From the NCBI RefSeq assembly GCF_001039355.2, contig NW_019773648.1:1-64000 (forward strand): DNA of 64,000 nt. The letters run 5' to 3'. The translations under genes were made by a program, and so were the position numbers. Each line of letters opens with the position of its first letter. Within the stretch, counting starts at the first letter, position 1. Source of the DNA: Lingula anatina. Lineage: Eukaryota > Brachiopoda > Lingulata > Lingulida > Lingulidae. Shown here piece by piece: positions 38,817-50,063 of the stretch. A model generated the notes under the pieces. The model did not search any database. It worked only from the letters and a program-made list of their open reading frames with translations, and was not told the DNA's origin.

Positions 38817-41800
38817 ATGGCGGACGAAAAGGAAAGTTCGGGTGAGTTAAATTTCTCGTTTTAGTCACTACTTGAAACGATACAAAAATACTCGATTTCG
38901 CATATTACCTGTATTTGTATTTCTAACAGAATTGTAATTGGTTTTACATATTTTATAGATAACTATTTTTTATTTATTTGAAAAACTTTATACCACTATA
39001 CACTACTGTATATATATATATATAGGCCAAATACACAGCAAATTTATTTTTAGAAATGATTTTTTCATTTAAATCCTTATTCAAAACTTATGAAGAGAGG
39101 GGTACTGATGTGTGTGTGTGTGGAGGAGGGGGGTATAGATATGGGGAATACCATGCAGATACTTATCAATGCTGGTAAGGTAATTTTCCTAATGGTGTAA
39201 CTGTTAACTCACAAGTCCACCTGTTTGCAGATGACTGCATAGGGGCTTACTTTACAGAATCAGAACCATTAGGAAAATTACTGACTACATCTTTTGCAAC
39301 AGGAATTGACGATCTTTAAACATGGTCTACAGCATGTAATAGGAAATGTCCTTTAATGCTAAAATGCTACATGTATATCAACCAAAAATCCTCTCATTTT
39401 TATCAACTTAAAAAAAAAATCATACCTGTACATGTATATATATTGGAACAAGTTTCCAAATGTCTTTATCTTGGTGTAACTCTTTCTGGTTATATGAAAT
39501 GGACCCCCACATTAGAAAAGTAACTGAAAAAGCTAGCTGCTCACTCAGTCTCCCCCCCCCCCAAAAAAAAAGGGGGGAAATTAGTCTGTCAGTCTGTAGC
39601 AGTGGCAGATTAAAGGAGTGTATCAGGGGGTCCTGCCCCCCCCTTTCAATTTCTGAAAAAATCAATGGTCTCCTCTTGAAATTAGAATTACTGTGATTAG
39701 TTCTAAATTGTACCAAATGGCACCTTTCGGCCTTTAAAAAACCAAAATTTTCTGGGGCCCTTCAGCTTCCCAAACCCACGCCAAAGGAGCTAGGGTGGGG
39801 GTGGGGGGCGGGGGGCTTTGCCCCGCCCCCCCCTTCAAATAATCCTGGGTCTGCCCCTGCTTAGTCCCCTCTACACTAGAGTACAGTCTTATAGTCTGGG
39901 ATCCCTTTAACCAGAAAGATATTGACAAAATTGTTCAAAGCTGAGCAGCACACATCATAACAGGTGACTAAGCTGACAGAAAGCATTGGGTCTGGAAAGG
40001 CAGCTCGAAGTTAAAGCTGAAATAAAGAAAAAGAAAAGGCTTGGCAAGTGGATTTGTTAAATGTTTGAGTATACTGTATAGTAGGTAATAATCATTGTTC
40101 ATTTGGCAAGTGGTTATTATTCTGTATGTTTTATATATATATATTATGTCTTATTTTGTTTCAATTTTTCACATCAGAGTCCATGATAGCAGATGTGCAA
40201 AAAAGAATAACAGATGCATTTGACATTTTTGACCATGAATCAAATAAAACAGTTGATGTCAGGTATGTCACACAGTAACAATTCTGTTTTAATGTAGTAA
40301 TGGTTGATGAAGAATTGTCTACATAAATAAAAAGACTCATAATTAGTTTTTGTATTTTTTGTATGCATTTCTTAATATGTTATATGTTTTTCTCGTTAAT
40401 TTGGCATCATGTAACATGTATGTTAGGTTAGTCATTATTCATAACTACTTGAATAGAAATAATATAAAGAATTTATCATTTGCCTTGTGTAGGGAAGTTG
40501 GAACAATTGTGCGGTCCTTAGGCTGCTGTCCAAGTGAAGCAGAGCTGCATGATATGTTGGAGGAGGTAAGGGGATAGTCTTTGGGGATAACTTTAGATGC
40601 CAGCCATATGGTCACCATTCACATGTATATTGATAATTAAGGAGAGAAAGCAATCAGTCTCAGGGGCGGATCCAGAGATATTTTCTGACAGTCTTCCAAA
40701 TGATCTTTGTTGATCCATGCACCATTTTTGACCATCTTCCGACAGAAAAAATTAGATACCTTTCATTGTAAACTTGAAAATCTGACCATCTTTCAGAAGA
40801 TGCCTTAATCCACCCCTGAATCTTTTTTGCAATATATTTGATATCCAAACCAGTTATGAATTTCAAATATGCACATCCAGAACAAGCAGGTGGCATACTA
40901 CAAATAGAAGATGATTATTAGTCGATTATCTTTTCATGAAAACAATATGTAGGATGATTTGTGATTATCTTTTCAGATTGAGGAAGAAGAACCAACTGGA
41001 TACATTAGATTTGAAAAGTTTTTAGCTATGATGACTCATGTTTTAATGGAGAGAAGGTAATTAATGGTCACCAATATGAAATAATCCATTGAAACACATC
41101 TTTTCTGGACATTTTGATAAAATGAGTCATTCAATAATACTGCCACATTTTGTTTTTGTTTGCTTACATTTTTTGTTTCTTTTCAGGTACAAACCTTCTC
41201 CAGAGGATATAATTTTAAAAGCATTAATGACATTAGATGTTGAACATAAAGGGCATTTAACCCAGGAAGAGATTACAAAATATATGACAACAGAAGGTAA
41301 GTACTGAATCCAGCATAAGTGATTTTAATGCAGTAAAATGTGAGATGGTATACTAAAGCATACCCCATTTAGAATGAGAGCTGTGATTTCCATATAATCT
41401 TGATCATTTCTGATTGTAGAATTCAACAGGTCTGTGTCACAAAAATCAACTGAAGCAAAGAAGATAATTATGTTTTTTATGGAAAACTCTATGAAAATCT
41501 CAATGGGCCATACAAAATGTGACTATTAAAAACAGGGGCAATAAATCAGAAAAATGTCATAAATAAAATAACATTTAGCAAAAGTACTAGGTTAAAAATA
41601 TTATTAAATACTTTGTAAACATTTTAAAAAATGTACTTTACTGAAGTTTCAAAAGTCAGTATTTTTGCTTCACATTTTGTTACCAACAAGTTATTCAAAA
41701 GTTTAGGAATATACATCTGAAATGCTTTGTCCCCACTTTATGCAATTGCTTTCCTATCAACAGGTATTAACATGAAAATCAATAAATCAAGATCTAGACA

Positions 41801-42067
41801 TCTTTTCTGAATGTTTCTCCTGGATATATTTTCATTTGACTGGGCATTCAGTTTACCAAAGATTAATTTTATATTTAAAAACATCTTATACATGTGCTTC
41901 TTCTGAAGGTTATCTAGATAAAAGCACTGACGTTGAAATCTTCTATTTCAGGGGAACCATTCACACCTGAAGAAATGGAAGAGATGCTCTCAGCTGCTGT
42001 GGACCCAGACAAGGGTGTGGTTCTGTATAAGGACTATGCCTCTGCCATGGCACTGGAGGAAACATAA
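38817..42067 (+). CDS. DRC8: Dynein regulatory complex subunit 8 (EF-hand protein), 162 aa
   Basis: Six exons: 38817-38841, 40178-40262, 40493-40565, 40977-41056, 41187-41296 and 41952-42067 (TAA), 489 nt in frame. The protein is calmodulin-like with EF-hand regions. The first loop (DHESNKTVDVRE) is fairly complete, while later ones (PEEPTG-like, DVEHKGHL) are degenerate. Blocks FDHESN, IGT-like VGTIVRSLGCCP, EEEPTGYIRFEKFL and EEMEEMLSAA match human EFCAB2/DRC8, which is also 162 aa. The family sits in the nexin-dynein regulatory complex of motile cilia and flagella and helps set dynein activity. It diverges from the hnRNP U-like gene and converges on ECH1. Intron 1 is filled with transposon remains. 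A polyA signal AATAAA lies at 42423-42428. Confidence 0.95.
39203..39985 (+). mobile_element. Non-LTR retrotransposon reverse-transcriptase remnant, split by a MITE
   Basis: Reading from 39203 the frame gives VHLFADDCI, the RT active-site motif, with GATGAC at 39230-39235, and then YLGVTLSG...HIRKVTEKA. From 39866 the frame resumes with LEYSLIVWDPFNQKDIDKIV, a typical region C-terminal to the RT. Stops interrupt it (after GIDDL and near VQS), so it is dead. The type is Jockey/CR1/Rex-like. It lies in intron 1 of DRC8. Confidence 0.8.
39599..39864. mobile_element. GC-rich MITE inserted in the RT remnant
   Basis: The left end GCAGTGGCAGATTAAAGG mirrors the right end, whose reverse complement reads GCAGGGGCAGACCCAGG. 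Poly-G and poly-C runs lie inside both ends. It splits the RT coding remnant and is therefore younger. Confidence 0.6.
40661..40818. mobile_element. Small MITE with CAGGGGYGGATYMA inverted ends
   Basis: The left end CAGGGGCGGATCCAGA and the reverse complement of the right end, CAGGGGTGGATTAAGG, pair as terminal inverted repeats around about 130 bp of noncoding DNA. It lies in intron 3 of DRC8. The ends resemble those of the 39599 element, suggesting one superfamily. Confidence 0.7.
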
Positions 42068-42720
42068 CATGGCAGAAATGACTGTATTTGCATTGCCATT
42101 GTAGCTTAAATATGGTATTTCATAATGATGAGAGAGACACTGATAACTTTTTTAAAAAATGTGAAAATGCCCCCCCACAACACACCCACACTAAAGGAAA
42201 GAAAACAATTCACTATTTATATTCATAAGTTTAATATTCACTGTACATTATGTTAATTTACAAAAAATGTATCAATGCCTGCCTTTTTAGAAAATGCACA
42301 AACTGCACATAACCTGATGTTCACAACAATGAAGTCATAAAGGCAGGTTTATTTTTCTTTATGAACAATATATCAACTCTCTCTCTCTCTCTCCATACAC
42401 ACAATAATGACATTTCATTTTAAATAAATCCACCATATTTACTATAAGTCCTTTTTTGAATGCTGGTCATAAAAATTATTGTATTACTGTTGACTACAAG
42501 GGGTATTATTTATCACAATTGTTTGGTAAATATGATGAGTGTCCAAAACAGAAAAATTTCAGTAGTTACCAATTGGTAACCAGCAAGTGATAAGGTTCAT
42601 TATATCAACAAATTGAGCTATGAATTGGGTACATTTCTGGCATTTATGATATAATAATTTTTGGCAATGTACATAAAATGAACCAGTTTGTAAAGCACTG
42701 CTACAAGTTCTATTTTTTCG
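42068..42720. other. Overlapping 3' UTRs of DRC8 and ECH1
   Basis: Noncoding and AT-rich with a short (CT)n run near 42377. The plus-strand AATAAA at 42423-42428 and the minus-strand AATAAA at 42348-42353 lie in crossed order, so the two convergent transcripts probably overlap. Confidence 0.5.
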
Positions 42721-45698
42721 TCAAAGTTTTGAGAACTCTGCTGGTTTCTTCTCTACTGCTGCCATGGCAGCTGTCATAACATCTTCACTCTGTAGCATTG
42801 CTGAATTCCAACATGCCTGTAAAATAAGTATGGAATAATTATGTCATCATAAATATGGTAGCAAAGACTGACAATTTTTACATGCAGAAGATGTCTAGTG
42901 TATACCAAACGAAGTTTTACAAATAAAAGAAAAACAAACTGCAATTAATTTTAAGTTGAACATGATAGTAAAAGCAGCTCTATAATGGATTCCAAAATGA
43001 AAAACTCATACTATGTGTTCTAGTCCTTCTTGTACTGAATGGTCTCTGGAGTATACTATGCTAACTTTGGATCCCTGGACAGCTATTGGACTTTTGCTGG
43101 CAATTAGTGCTGCTGTTTCTATGGCAGCCTCTATGGTAGATTCTCTGTCTGGCAGAATTCGACTTAAAAAAACATTTGTTTATTTATAACCAACTTTTGA
43201 AATACATTTTCAAAGATGTACCATATGCTATTAGTGTTGTAGTGGGTATATGAGTATACACAGTACAAGAACAACATCATAAATCATGTTGACTTAGGAG
43301 CAAACAATGAAATTCATAAAACACTTGTCTTTTCACCTCTTCACTTTGCAATGGAAAATTGCTAAATCTGTAATTTATGATTCTTTTCCACGCCTTCTAA
43401 ATTTCTTAAATGTCACAAGATGATGTATCACCAGAAAATGTTGGTATTCCAATAGCTTTTCTCCCACTGAACTACTGTAAGTGTATATCCTAATTTTTTG
43501 TCAGCAAAGCCAATTTTGACGTCCAGTCATGTAAGGGGCAGGGGATTGACTTTGTGTGCAAATCTGAAATGATAGTTTTTTGTTTTGACCATCAACAATC
43601 GATTAAATAATTCAATTTCTTTTCATCAATCCAGTTGTCATTTACCTGACAAGTCCACATCTCATTGCTTCATCTGCCATCATCTTTCTTGCTGTATATG
43701 CCAGTTCTCTTGCTAGACTGTCATTGCCCACAACTTTTGGTAGTCTCTGTAATGTTCCCACATCTGCAGCCAAACCTACATCCACTTCCTGAAATATTCA
43801 AATTTAACACCTGACAATCTAACACACGGGGGAAAGCAGAGCAAGGGGGGGGAGCAGTGGTCTCAAAACTTTATGTAATCATCCAATATTGTCAATATTT
43901 GTCATACCTTAACCTGGAACCAGGCATCCTGGGAGCAATATCTGATATCACAAGCTGTGATCAGGTCTATGCCACCACCAACACAGGCATTGTGCACAGC
44001 CACTATAACAGGCTTGGGGCACTATGAAAGAGAATTTTACAAATATACATTGAAAATTTTGGAACAACTGTCATGCCTGTATCATATACTGATCCTTGTA
44101 CAGTACCATAGCATAAAAATAATTTTGCACTTTCATATCAGTACTTGAATACATGTAAATTGCATGCCATAATCCTAATAAGGCATCCAAATACTTAACT
44201 TCTGTATAAAAAAAATGACAGACTGAAGAACTTCCATGCATGTGTAAAAATGTCACCAAACATGCAAATATAAACACAATTAGTACACAAAAACAGCTCC
44301 TCTACTGAGGCAACAAATATATACACCAACCTTTTCCATACAAGTAAACGTGTCCTGATATCTAGCAATAGCACCCTTTAACTTCATGCTCTTCCTTCCC
44401 ACATCACTTTCCATGGGCATTAGAGATGCTATTTCTTGCAAGTCAATTCCTAACAATAAATAACTCTTTTCATTTTTCTTGTGTATGAAGACAAATGATG
44501 ATTAAAATGCAGGGATTAGAACACGTAATTTTACTTAACTTTTGAGCAAATCTTGAGAAAAAAATGTAAACTGAAACTGAAATATGTTAAAAAGGGTAAA
44601 ATGTCCTTGTCTATTGTGCATGATTTTAGTGTCTCACCTGCTGTGAACAGTTTCCCAGCACCTGACACAACAACTGATCTACAGTCTGGGTCTGTGGACA
44701 CCTTGTTAAAACATTCCACCATTTCCCTAAGTATGAAAGAGAAAAATAGATAACTTGTTTCATCGCAGTCAATTTTCAAATTTAGTTTAATTCTTTTATG
44801 GCAATCAAGAATTTCTAATCATACAACAACACTCTCTGTACATACTCTCTCTATGTTTATTGTTTTTGAAAATAATCATAAGTTGTAACATGTTATTTTT
44901 CTATATCAATTTTTTTATTAAGGAAGCAGCAAATGGTAAGTGACAGCCTACAAAAAATTTTAAAGCTTTCATATATATTTATAAGATATCTGTATACTAG
45001 TACTGTACCTCCAAAATGCTGCGTTCATGGCATTTCTCTTTTCTGGTCTGTTGAGTTCCACTTGCAGCACATACTCTCTGGGTTTTGTCACTTTCAGGGT
45101 CTCAAAACTATAGCCTGCAGCTTCCAAGCCTCCTGACGACATTTTTCTGCTAGTCAATGTTAGTTTAGCTACATTTATTATGTTACCACCTAAAAGGAAA
45201 TATTTAATCACCTTATTTATAAAACAACTGCATGGAATGTCATATTGCTGTCTAAGATGTGTGGCAAAGATACAGGACAAGTAATTTGCATTAAATTTTG
45301 TAAAGATATTTTATGCACCCACCAATCAAATCAGTGCTCCTTTATTAAATGTTCATTATTTTCAAAAATATATTTAACTTATATGCATAACTTGTAATTT
45401 CAAGCTTCCACGATAATAACTATTTGCCACTGCAGTAAAAACTAAAATATATACCGTTTACCTACAAACAGGTATAACGATAAACTTTCAGCAACAACAC
45501 AATTCTACCGATGTAACTACGTTAATTAAAATTAAATTTACCACCGCAGTAAAGTTTATTACAACCCTTCCCGACTTTTACAAACACTATTGTAACTCGT
45601 ACAAACGGACTTAAGTACAAATTTTAAGTAAGGATACGTTTGTTCTAGCACTTGCTCTTACCATGAACAAACCGAATACTTCTCGCCAAACTAAGCAT
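42721..45698 (-). CDS. ECH1: Delta(3,5)-delta(2,4)-dienoyl-CoA isomerase, 309 aa
   Basis: Eight exons: 45662-45698 (ATG), 45009-45189, 44638-44726, 44331-44449, 43908-44021, 43646-43788, 43012-43162 and 42721-42816 (TGA), 930 nt in frame. It belongs to the crotonase fold. D161, E181 and D189 (in GGGIDLITACD and EVDVGLAADVG) keep the spacing of the catalytic Asp-Glu-Asp of mammalian ECH1 (176, 196, 204). The enzyme moves double bonds of 3,5-dienoyl-CoA during oxidation of unsaturated fatty acids. The N-terminus is basic, with no acidic residue in about the first 28 (mitochondrial presequence-like), and the protein ends in Ser-Lys-Leu, a peroxisomal PTS1, so dual targeting is expected as in mammals. 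It starts 184 bp from a divergent SDR gene. Confidence 0.95.
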
Positions 45699-45882
45699 TA
45701 TCAGAACATGAGAATACTGTAGCACAAATTTCTATCTGAACTTTGATCTTGGTGCCTCAGTAGATCTACACATGTTTGGGCCAAAGGCATTTTACGGTGT
45801 GTTTGATTGGTGTTTTCTAACAAATCATCCAATAGAATTCTTGGATACATTCCGAACTTATGCAATGTCAGGGTAAACAAAC
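45699..45882. promoter_or_regulatory. Bidirectional promoter between ECH1 and the SDR gene
   Basis: Only 184 bp separate the two ATG codons, which point away from each other. No TATA box is evident. Both products are lipid-metabolising oxidoreductase or isomerase enzymes, so shared control is plausible but not shown. Confidence 0.6.
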
Positions 45883-46845
45883 ATGGCTGCTTGGGGGCTG
45901 GGACTTGGGTTTGCAATCGGCGCTGCATTTTTTCTGTATCGCAGGCACAGGCGACATGCAAAATGCCCTTCAGATGCACAACTGGATGGAAAGACAGTGT
46001 TGATAACTGGTGGCAATTGCGGCATTGGTCTGGCGACTGCAATCGAGTTGGGCAAAAGAAATGCGAGGCTCATTCTTGCTTGCAGGGATATGGAGAAGGC
46101 AAAGAAGGCGTTGGTCCTCATTAAAAACGCTGCACCCAATGCAGAGGTTATAATCAAACACCTGGACTTGGCGTCCTTGAAATCAGTGAGACGTTTTTGT
46201 GAAGATATTTTACGCGATGTGAAGAAAATTGACATTCTGATCAACAATGCAGGCGTTTTCTATCACAAAATTGACAAAGTCACTGAAGAAGGCTTTGAAT
46301 ATAACATGGGTATTAACCACCTTGGCCATTTTCTGTTGACAAATCTGCTGGTTGACCTCATGAAGAAGGCTTCTCCGTCTAGGATTATAGTAGTTTCTTC
46401 AGCATTGCTTAAAAGAGGAGTGCTCAATTTTGATTCTAACCTGGGTTGGCCTGACCATGACAAAACCTCAAGCATGCAAGGGTATGCAAACAGTAAACTT
46501 GCTAATGTAGTTTTTGCCCGAGAGCTGAGTCGTAGGCTTGAAGGAAGTGGTGTATCTGTTTACAGTATTCACCCTGGTATGGTCAAAACAGATCTAGCCC
46601 GGTATTACAGTGTCCCATTCTTTCTAAGACTACTTGGTGGACTACTGTTGTGGGCTTTGCAAAAAAGTCCAGAAGAAGGATGTCAAGCAGTTGTTTACTG
46701 CTCTGTTGCCAAAGAGTTGGCTAATGAGTCAGGTTGTTACTACGGGAATGTGAAAAAGGAACCATGGCCAAAAACTGCTGAGGATAATGAACCTGCTGCT
46801 AAGAAATTGTGGGAGTTAAGTGAGAGACTGGTTGGTCTGGCTTGA
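45883..46845 (+). CDS. Retinol dehydrogenase 11/12/13-like short-chain dehydrogenase, 320 aa
   Basis: An intronless ORF. An N-terminal hydrophobic segment (about residues 4-19) followed by a basic YRRHRRH stretch suggests a membrane anchor with the catalytic domain on the cytosolic side or facing another compartment. The classical SDR signature is complete: TGGNCGIG at 42-49 binds NAD(P), NNAG at 121-124, N145, Ser172/173, Y201 and K205 (YANSK). The basic residues after the first strand (ACRDMEKA) suggest NADPH preference, as in RDH11-14. It probably reduces or oxidises retinaldehyde or lipid aldehydes. The ATG follows directly on the ECH1 promoter region. Lack of introns in a window of split genes may reflect retroposition, but the ORF is intact and shows no poly-A tail I can recognise. 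Confidence 0.92.
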   Translation: MAAWGLGLGFAIGAAFFLYRRHRRHAKCPSDAQLDGKTVLITGGNCGIGLATAIELGKRNARLILACRDMEKAKKALVLIKNAAPNAEVIIKHLDLASLKSVRRFCEDILRDVKKIDILINNAGVFYHKIDKVTEEGFEYNMGINHLGHFLLTNLLVDLMKKASPSRIIVVSSALLKRGVLNFDSNLGWPDHDKTSSMQGYANSKLANVVFARELSRRLEGSGVSVYSIHPGMVKTDLARYYSVPFFLRLLGGLLLWALQKSPEEGCQAVVYCSVAKELANESGCYYGNVKKEPWPKTAEDNEPAAKKLWELSERLVGLA

Positions 46846-46899
46846 TAGTTACTCAGTATATATGTACCGTATATATACACTGACCAAAACTTCCAGCGC

Positions 46900-47425
46900 A
46901 ACACTACTGTTTATTGCAACACGTCATTTTCTTATGCTAAATTTAACAATACATAACAAAGATGCAAATCAAAAACACAGTTTCAGAGTCATAAATAAAG
47001 AACAAATTTATTGCATCAGTTGAAGGCACAATTCAGGATCACTGAAGTCGGTATCTTGTATGGCCTCCTTTGACGTCACACACAGCCTGGATTCTGCGAT
47101 GCCTGGCATCAATCAATAGAAGAATTTCAGCCTGTGTGATGCGGACTCATTCCTTCTGGAGTTCTTGATGCAACTGTTGGATTGTGGTAGGTTCTGGATC
47201 ACGCCTTCTCACCCGGTGAACCAGAATATCCCATAGATGTCCTATAGGGTTTAAATCTGGGAAATACGATCACTGGTGCTTCTTGTTGCATTATACCAGC
47301 TCCAGAGACGTGATATGGTCGACACATGGACGCCAAGGTTCCTTACAACCCGTCTTTGCAACATGCTGCAAGTGAGCATACCAACAACTCGCATCGCTGA
47401 TTTTGACCTAGGCGTGGCATGGTCA
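46900..47425 (-). mobile_element. Tc1/mariner transposase remnant with internal deletion
   Basis: On the minus strand from about 47420, a helix-turn-helix-like stretch (LGVHVSTISRLW...YNAT) is followed, after lost catalytic-core sequence, by the transposase C-terminus at about 47250-47050 (HLWDILVHRVRRRDPEP, then ITQAEILLLIDARHRRIQ). The frame shifts and a stop follows QELQKE. It cannot make active transposase. Terminal repeats were not clear to me. Confidence 0.75.
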
Positions 47426-47868
47426 CACATATAATATATATATATATATTACATGTACTTATTACAGATGTCAAGAAATCTATGGCAGGGCATTTGTGGG
47501 AAATGTATAATTTTCAATTCTTTAATTTCATTAATTAATCATATTAATTTTATTGTATATTGTTAAAAGGACCTAGTAGTGGTACGCATGATATTATGTT
47601 ATCATAGGAAATTCAATAAATGTACTCAAGCAGATGTGTTTGATTTTACTCAAAACTAAATGAAACAAATGTGACTTACATTTATCTTTTATTAACATTT
47701 TCATCTGTTTATGTTTAATTGCAGAATGTTAACCTAACATATCACAATGCCAAAAAAATTCAATTATAAAAAGAATTGTAATTATTTTCTACAATGCTTT
47801 TAATGCTTAAATAGCATATTGATAGTTGACAGTTTATATTAAAAGTTCATTATTTGGTGGAAAGTGGT

Positions 47869-48789
47869 GTGAGGTATGGGCGGCGGTTTATACAAAAATG
47901 CAAAACACGATTAGTCGTCATCGTTATCAGATCAGTCGAAATGAAAACACGATTAGTCGTCGTCGTTATCAGATCAGAAGGCAAAATACGACTAGTAGTC
48001 ATCAAAACGCAACTAGTCATCAAAACGCAACTAGTCATCATCAAAACGCAACTAGTCATCATCAAAACGCAACTTGTCATCAAAACGCGATTTGACGCCA
48101 GATGGCGCCCATTGTACGAAAATCTAGGCCAAGTCACATGATCCACAGTGATCAAAATGGCGGACGTTATTGAAGCAGCATTATCATATTCCTCGCTCGA
48201 ACTCGAGAATTATCTCTACGCGTACAATCTAATAATGATATTATATATATAATAATATCTGGAACTTGTGAAATGAGTACAACAATAAAGCAGTGCTTCA
48301 CAAGTGTGTGTTTTTGTTTTTTTTTAATTTATAACATGTCCAAATTATTTAATAAATTATTTAATTATTTATTATTTCGAGAATTATCTCTACGCGTACA
48401 ATCTAATAATGATATTATATATATAATAATATCTCGAACTCGAGATAATTCTCGAGTTCGAGCGAGGAATATGATAATGCTGCTTCAATAACGTCCGCCA
48501 TTTTGATCACTGTGGATCATGTGACTTGGCCTAGATTTTTGTACAATGGGCGCCATCTGGCGTCAAATCGCGTTTTGATGACAAGTTGCGTTTTGATGAT
48601 GACTAGTTGCGTTTTGATGATGACTAGTTGCGTTTTGATGACTAGTTGCGTTTTGACGACTACTAGTCGTATTTTGCCTTCTGATCTGATAACGACGACG
48701 ACTAATCGTGTTTTCATTTCGACTGATCTGATAACGATGACAACTAATCGTGTTTTGCATTTTTGTATAAACCGCCGCCCATAGTGAGG
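47869..48789. mobile_element. Foldback element: 342-bp inverted arms, 225-bp loop, 6-bp target duplication
   Basis: The arm 47875-48216 is nearly a perfect reverse complement of 48442-48783. GTGAGG flanks both sides (47869-47874 and 48784-48789) as a target-site duplication. Each arm contains five to six tandem 18-21-bp units built on CATCAAAACGCAACTAGT, then TCAAAATGGCGGACG, a YY1-like start context. The loop contains a direct repeat (48205-48260 and 48379-48434) including GATATTATATATATAATAATATC. No transposase is encoded. Confidence 0.85.
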
Positions 48790-49400
48790 CCCTATTTTGT
48801 TTGTCAGAAACCATTAGGCAAATCAGTCACACACAGCTAGATTTTAGAACTATTACACAAACATCTCTTCAAAATGGGTTTGTAAGATATTAAAATTCAA
48901 AAACAAATTTAACCAAGGGCAAAAAAAAAAGAACATGCTGTGTTATTCCTTTATAAACCAACCCCCTATGTTTTAATATTTCCTTGTTATATCTAGCTTT
49001 CTCAGTGAAAAGTCTTAAGTTTTTTTTTTAATTTCACTTACGTTATGTAGTGAGACAATGTATTTACATTAAAGAGCTATTTACCATTTGGGGTATTTAT
49101 CTGTTCAACAGATTTATGAAAAAATCCTGCCAATTACTATATATGATTTGACAGTTGAATTACCTATTACTCATTCAATTGATATAGCTCAACCTTGTAG
49201 GAATATAGTGTCCAGATTCCAAAATGTCTTCCATTTCTACGCAATGTGTTGTAGATTATGTGTTTTCATACTCCATGAATATTTGCTGCTAATTTCAACA
49301 CTGGAAGCTGTTAATATTGATATTTATCACTTCTTGTACCAAAGACAATATAGTATTTTTGTTGAAATTTGACAGAAATATCTAGATCTACAATCTTCAG
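48790..49400. other. Intergenic / CMTR1 3' UTR
   Basis: AT-rich noncoding sequence between the foldback element and the CMTR1 stop codon. The part nearest 49400 should be CMTR1 3' UTR. Nothing else is recognised. Confidence 0.5.
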
Positions 49401-50017
49401 TTATCTCTTCTTGTCTACAGTCTTCTGATGCACATACTGGAGTAGTTGGTTTTTTGACAGTTTGTCAGGGTCACACTTTTCCTGTTTTTCATGCACTTTA
49501 ACTCCACTTTCCCATGGCCAAAACACTCTTTGTAATAAAGTGTCCCTATAAATAACAAAAGCAGATTGATAGAGGAAAACAGCAACAATATGCAATATAA
49601 AATGTAAGTGGCTTACCACTGATATGGTACATATAAACATTCTCAATGCAGCAACTGTACAGTATTTTCTCTTTGTTACATAATTTCATAATAGCCCTTT
49701 TAAAAAATAATGACCAAAAGGATCATACCAAATCAAATCACATCTAAATACAAGGCATGCTAGATTCTAAACAAACCAGACAAACACTAATATGGATGCC
49801 TTCCAAAAACTTTACAGCTAACCTCACATCAGCTATGGACTCTGGTGGCGTAGCAAACATGGACTCCCCATTCTTCTTGTTAAAGTAATACTTTCTATTA
49901 CTGCTCCGACTAAAACTCATCACCCAAGGGTCTGAAAGTAGATCCATAAGATTAAAATAGTAACAATAACAATACATTTATGCATTTGCAAGTTTCACTA
50001 AACTGTCACAATATCTG

Positions 50018-50063
<46 letters not shown>

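Noticed and set aside
45807-46124. Overlapping open frames on both strands across the SDR gene start
   Set aside because: Shadows of the 320-aa SDR frame, which has complete TGxxxGIG, NNAG and YxxxK motifs.
47826-48155. Open frames of 90-100 aa on both strands in the foldback arms (repeats of HQNATS and TSCVLMM)
   Set aside because: They are translations of the tandem 18-21-bp DNA repeat; the arms mirror each other and no gene-like composition remains.
47850-48155. CRISPR-like array in the foldback arm
   Set aside because: Units abut without unique spacers, lengths alternate 18/21 bp, and the sequence is eukaryotic.
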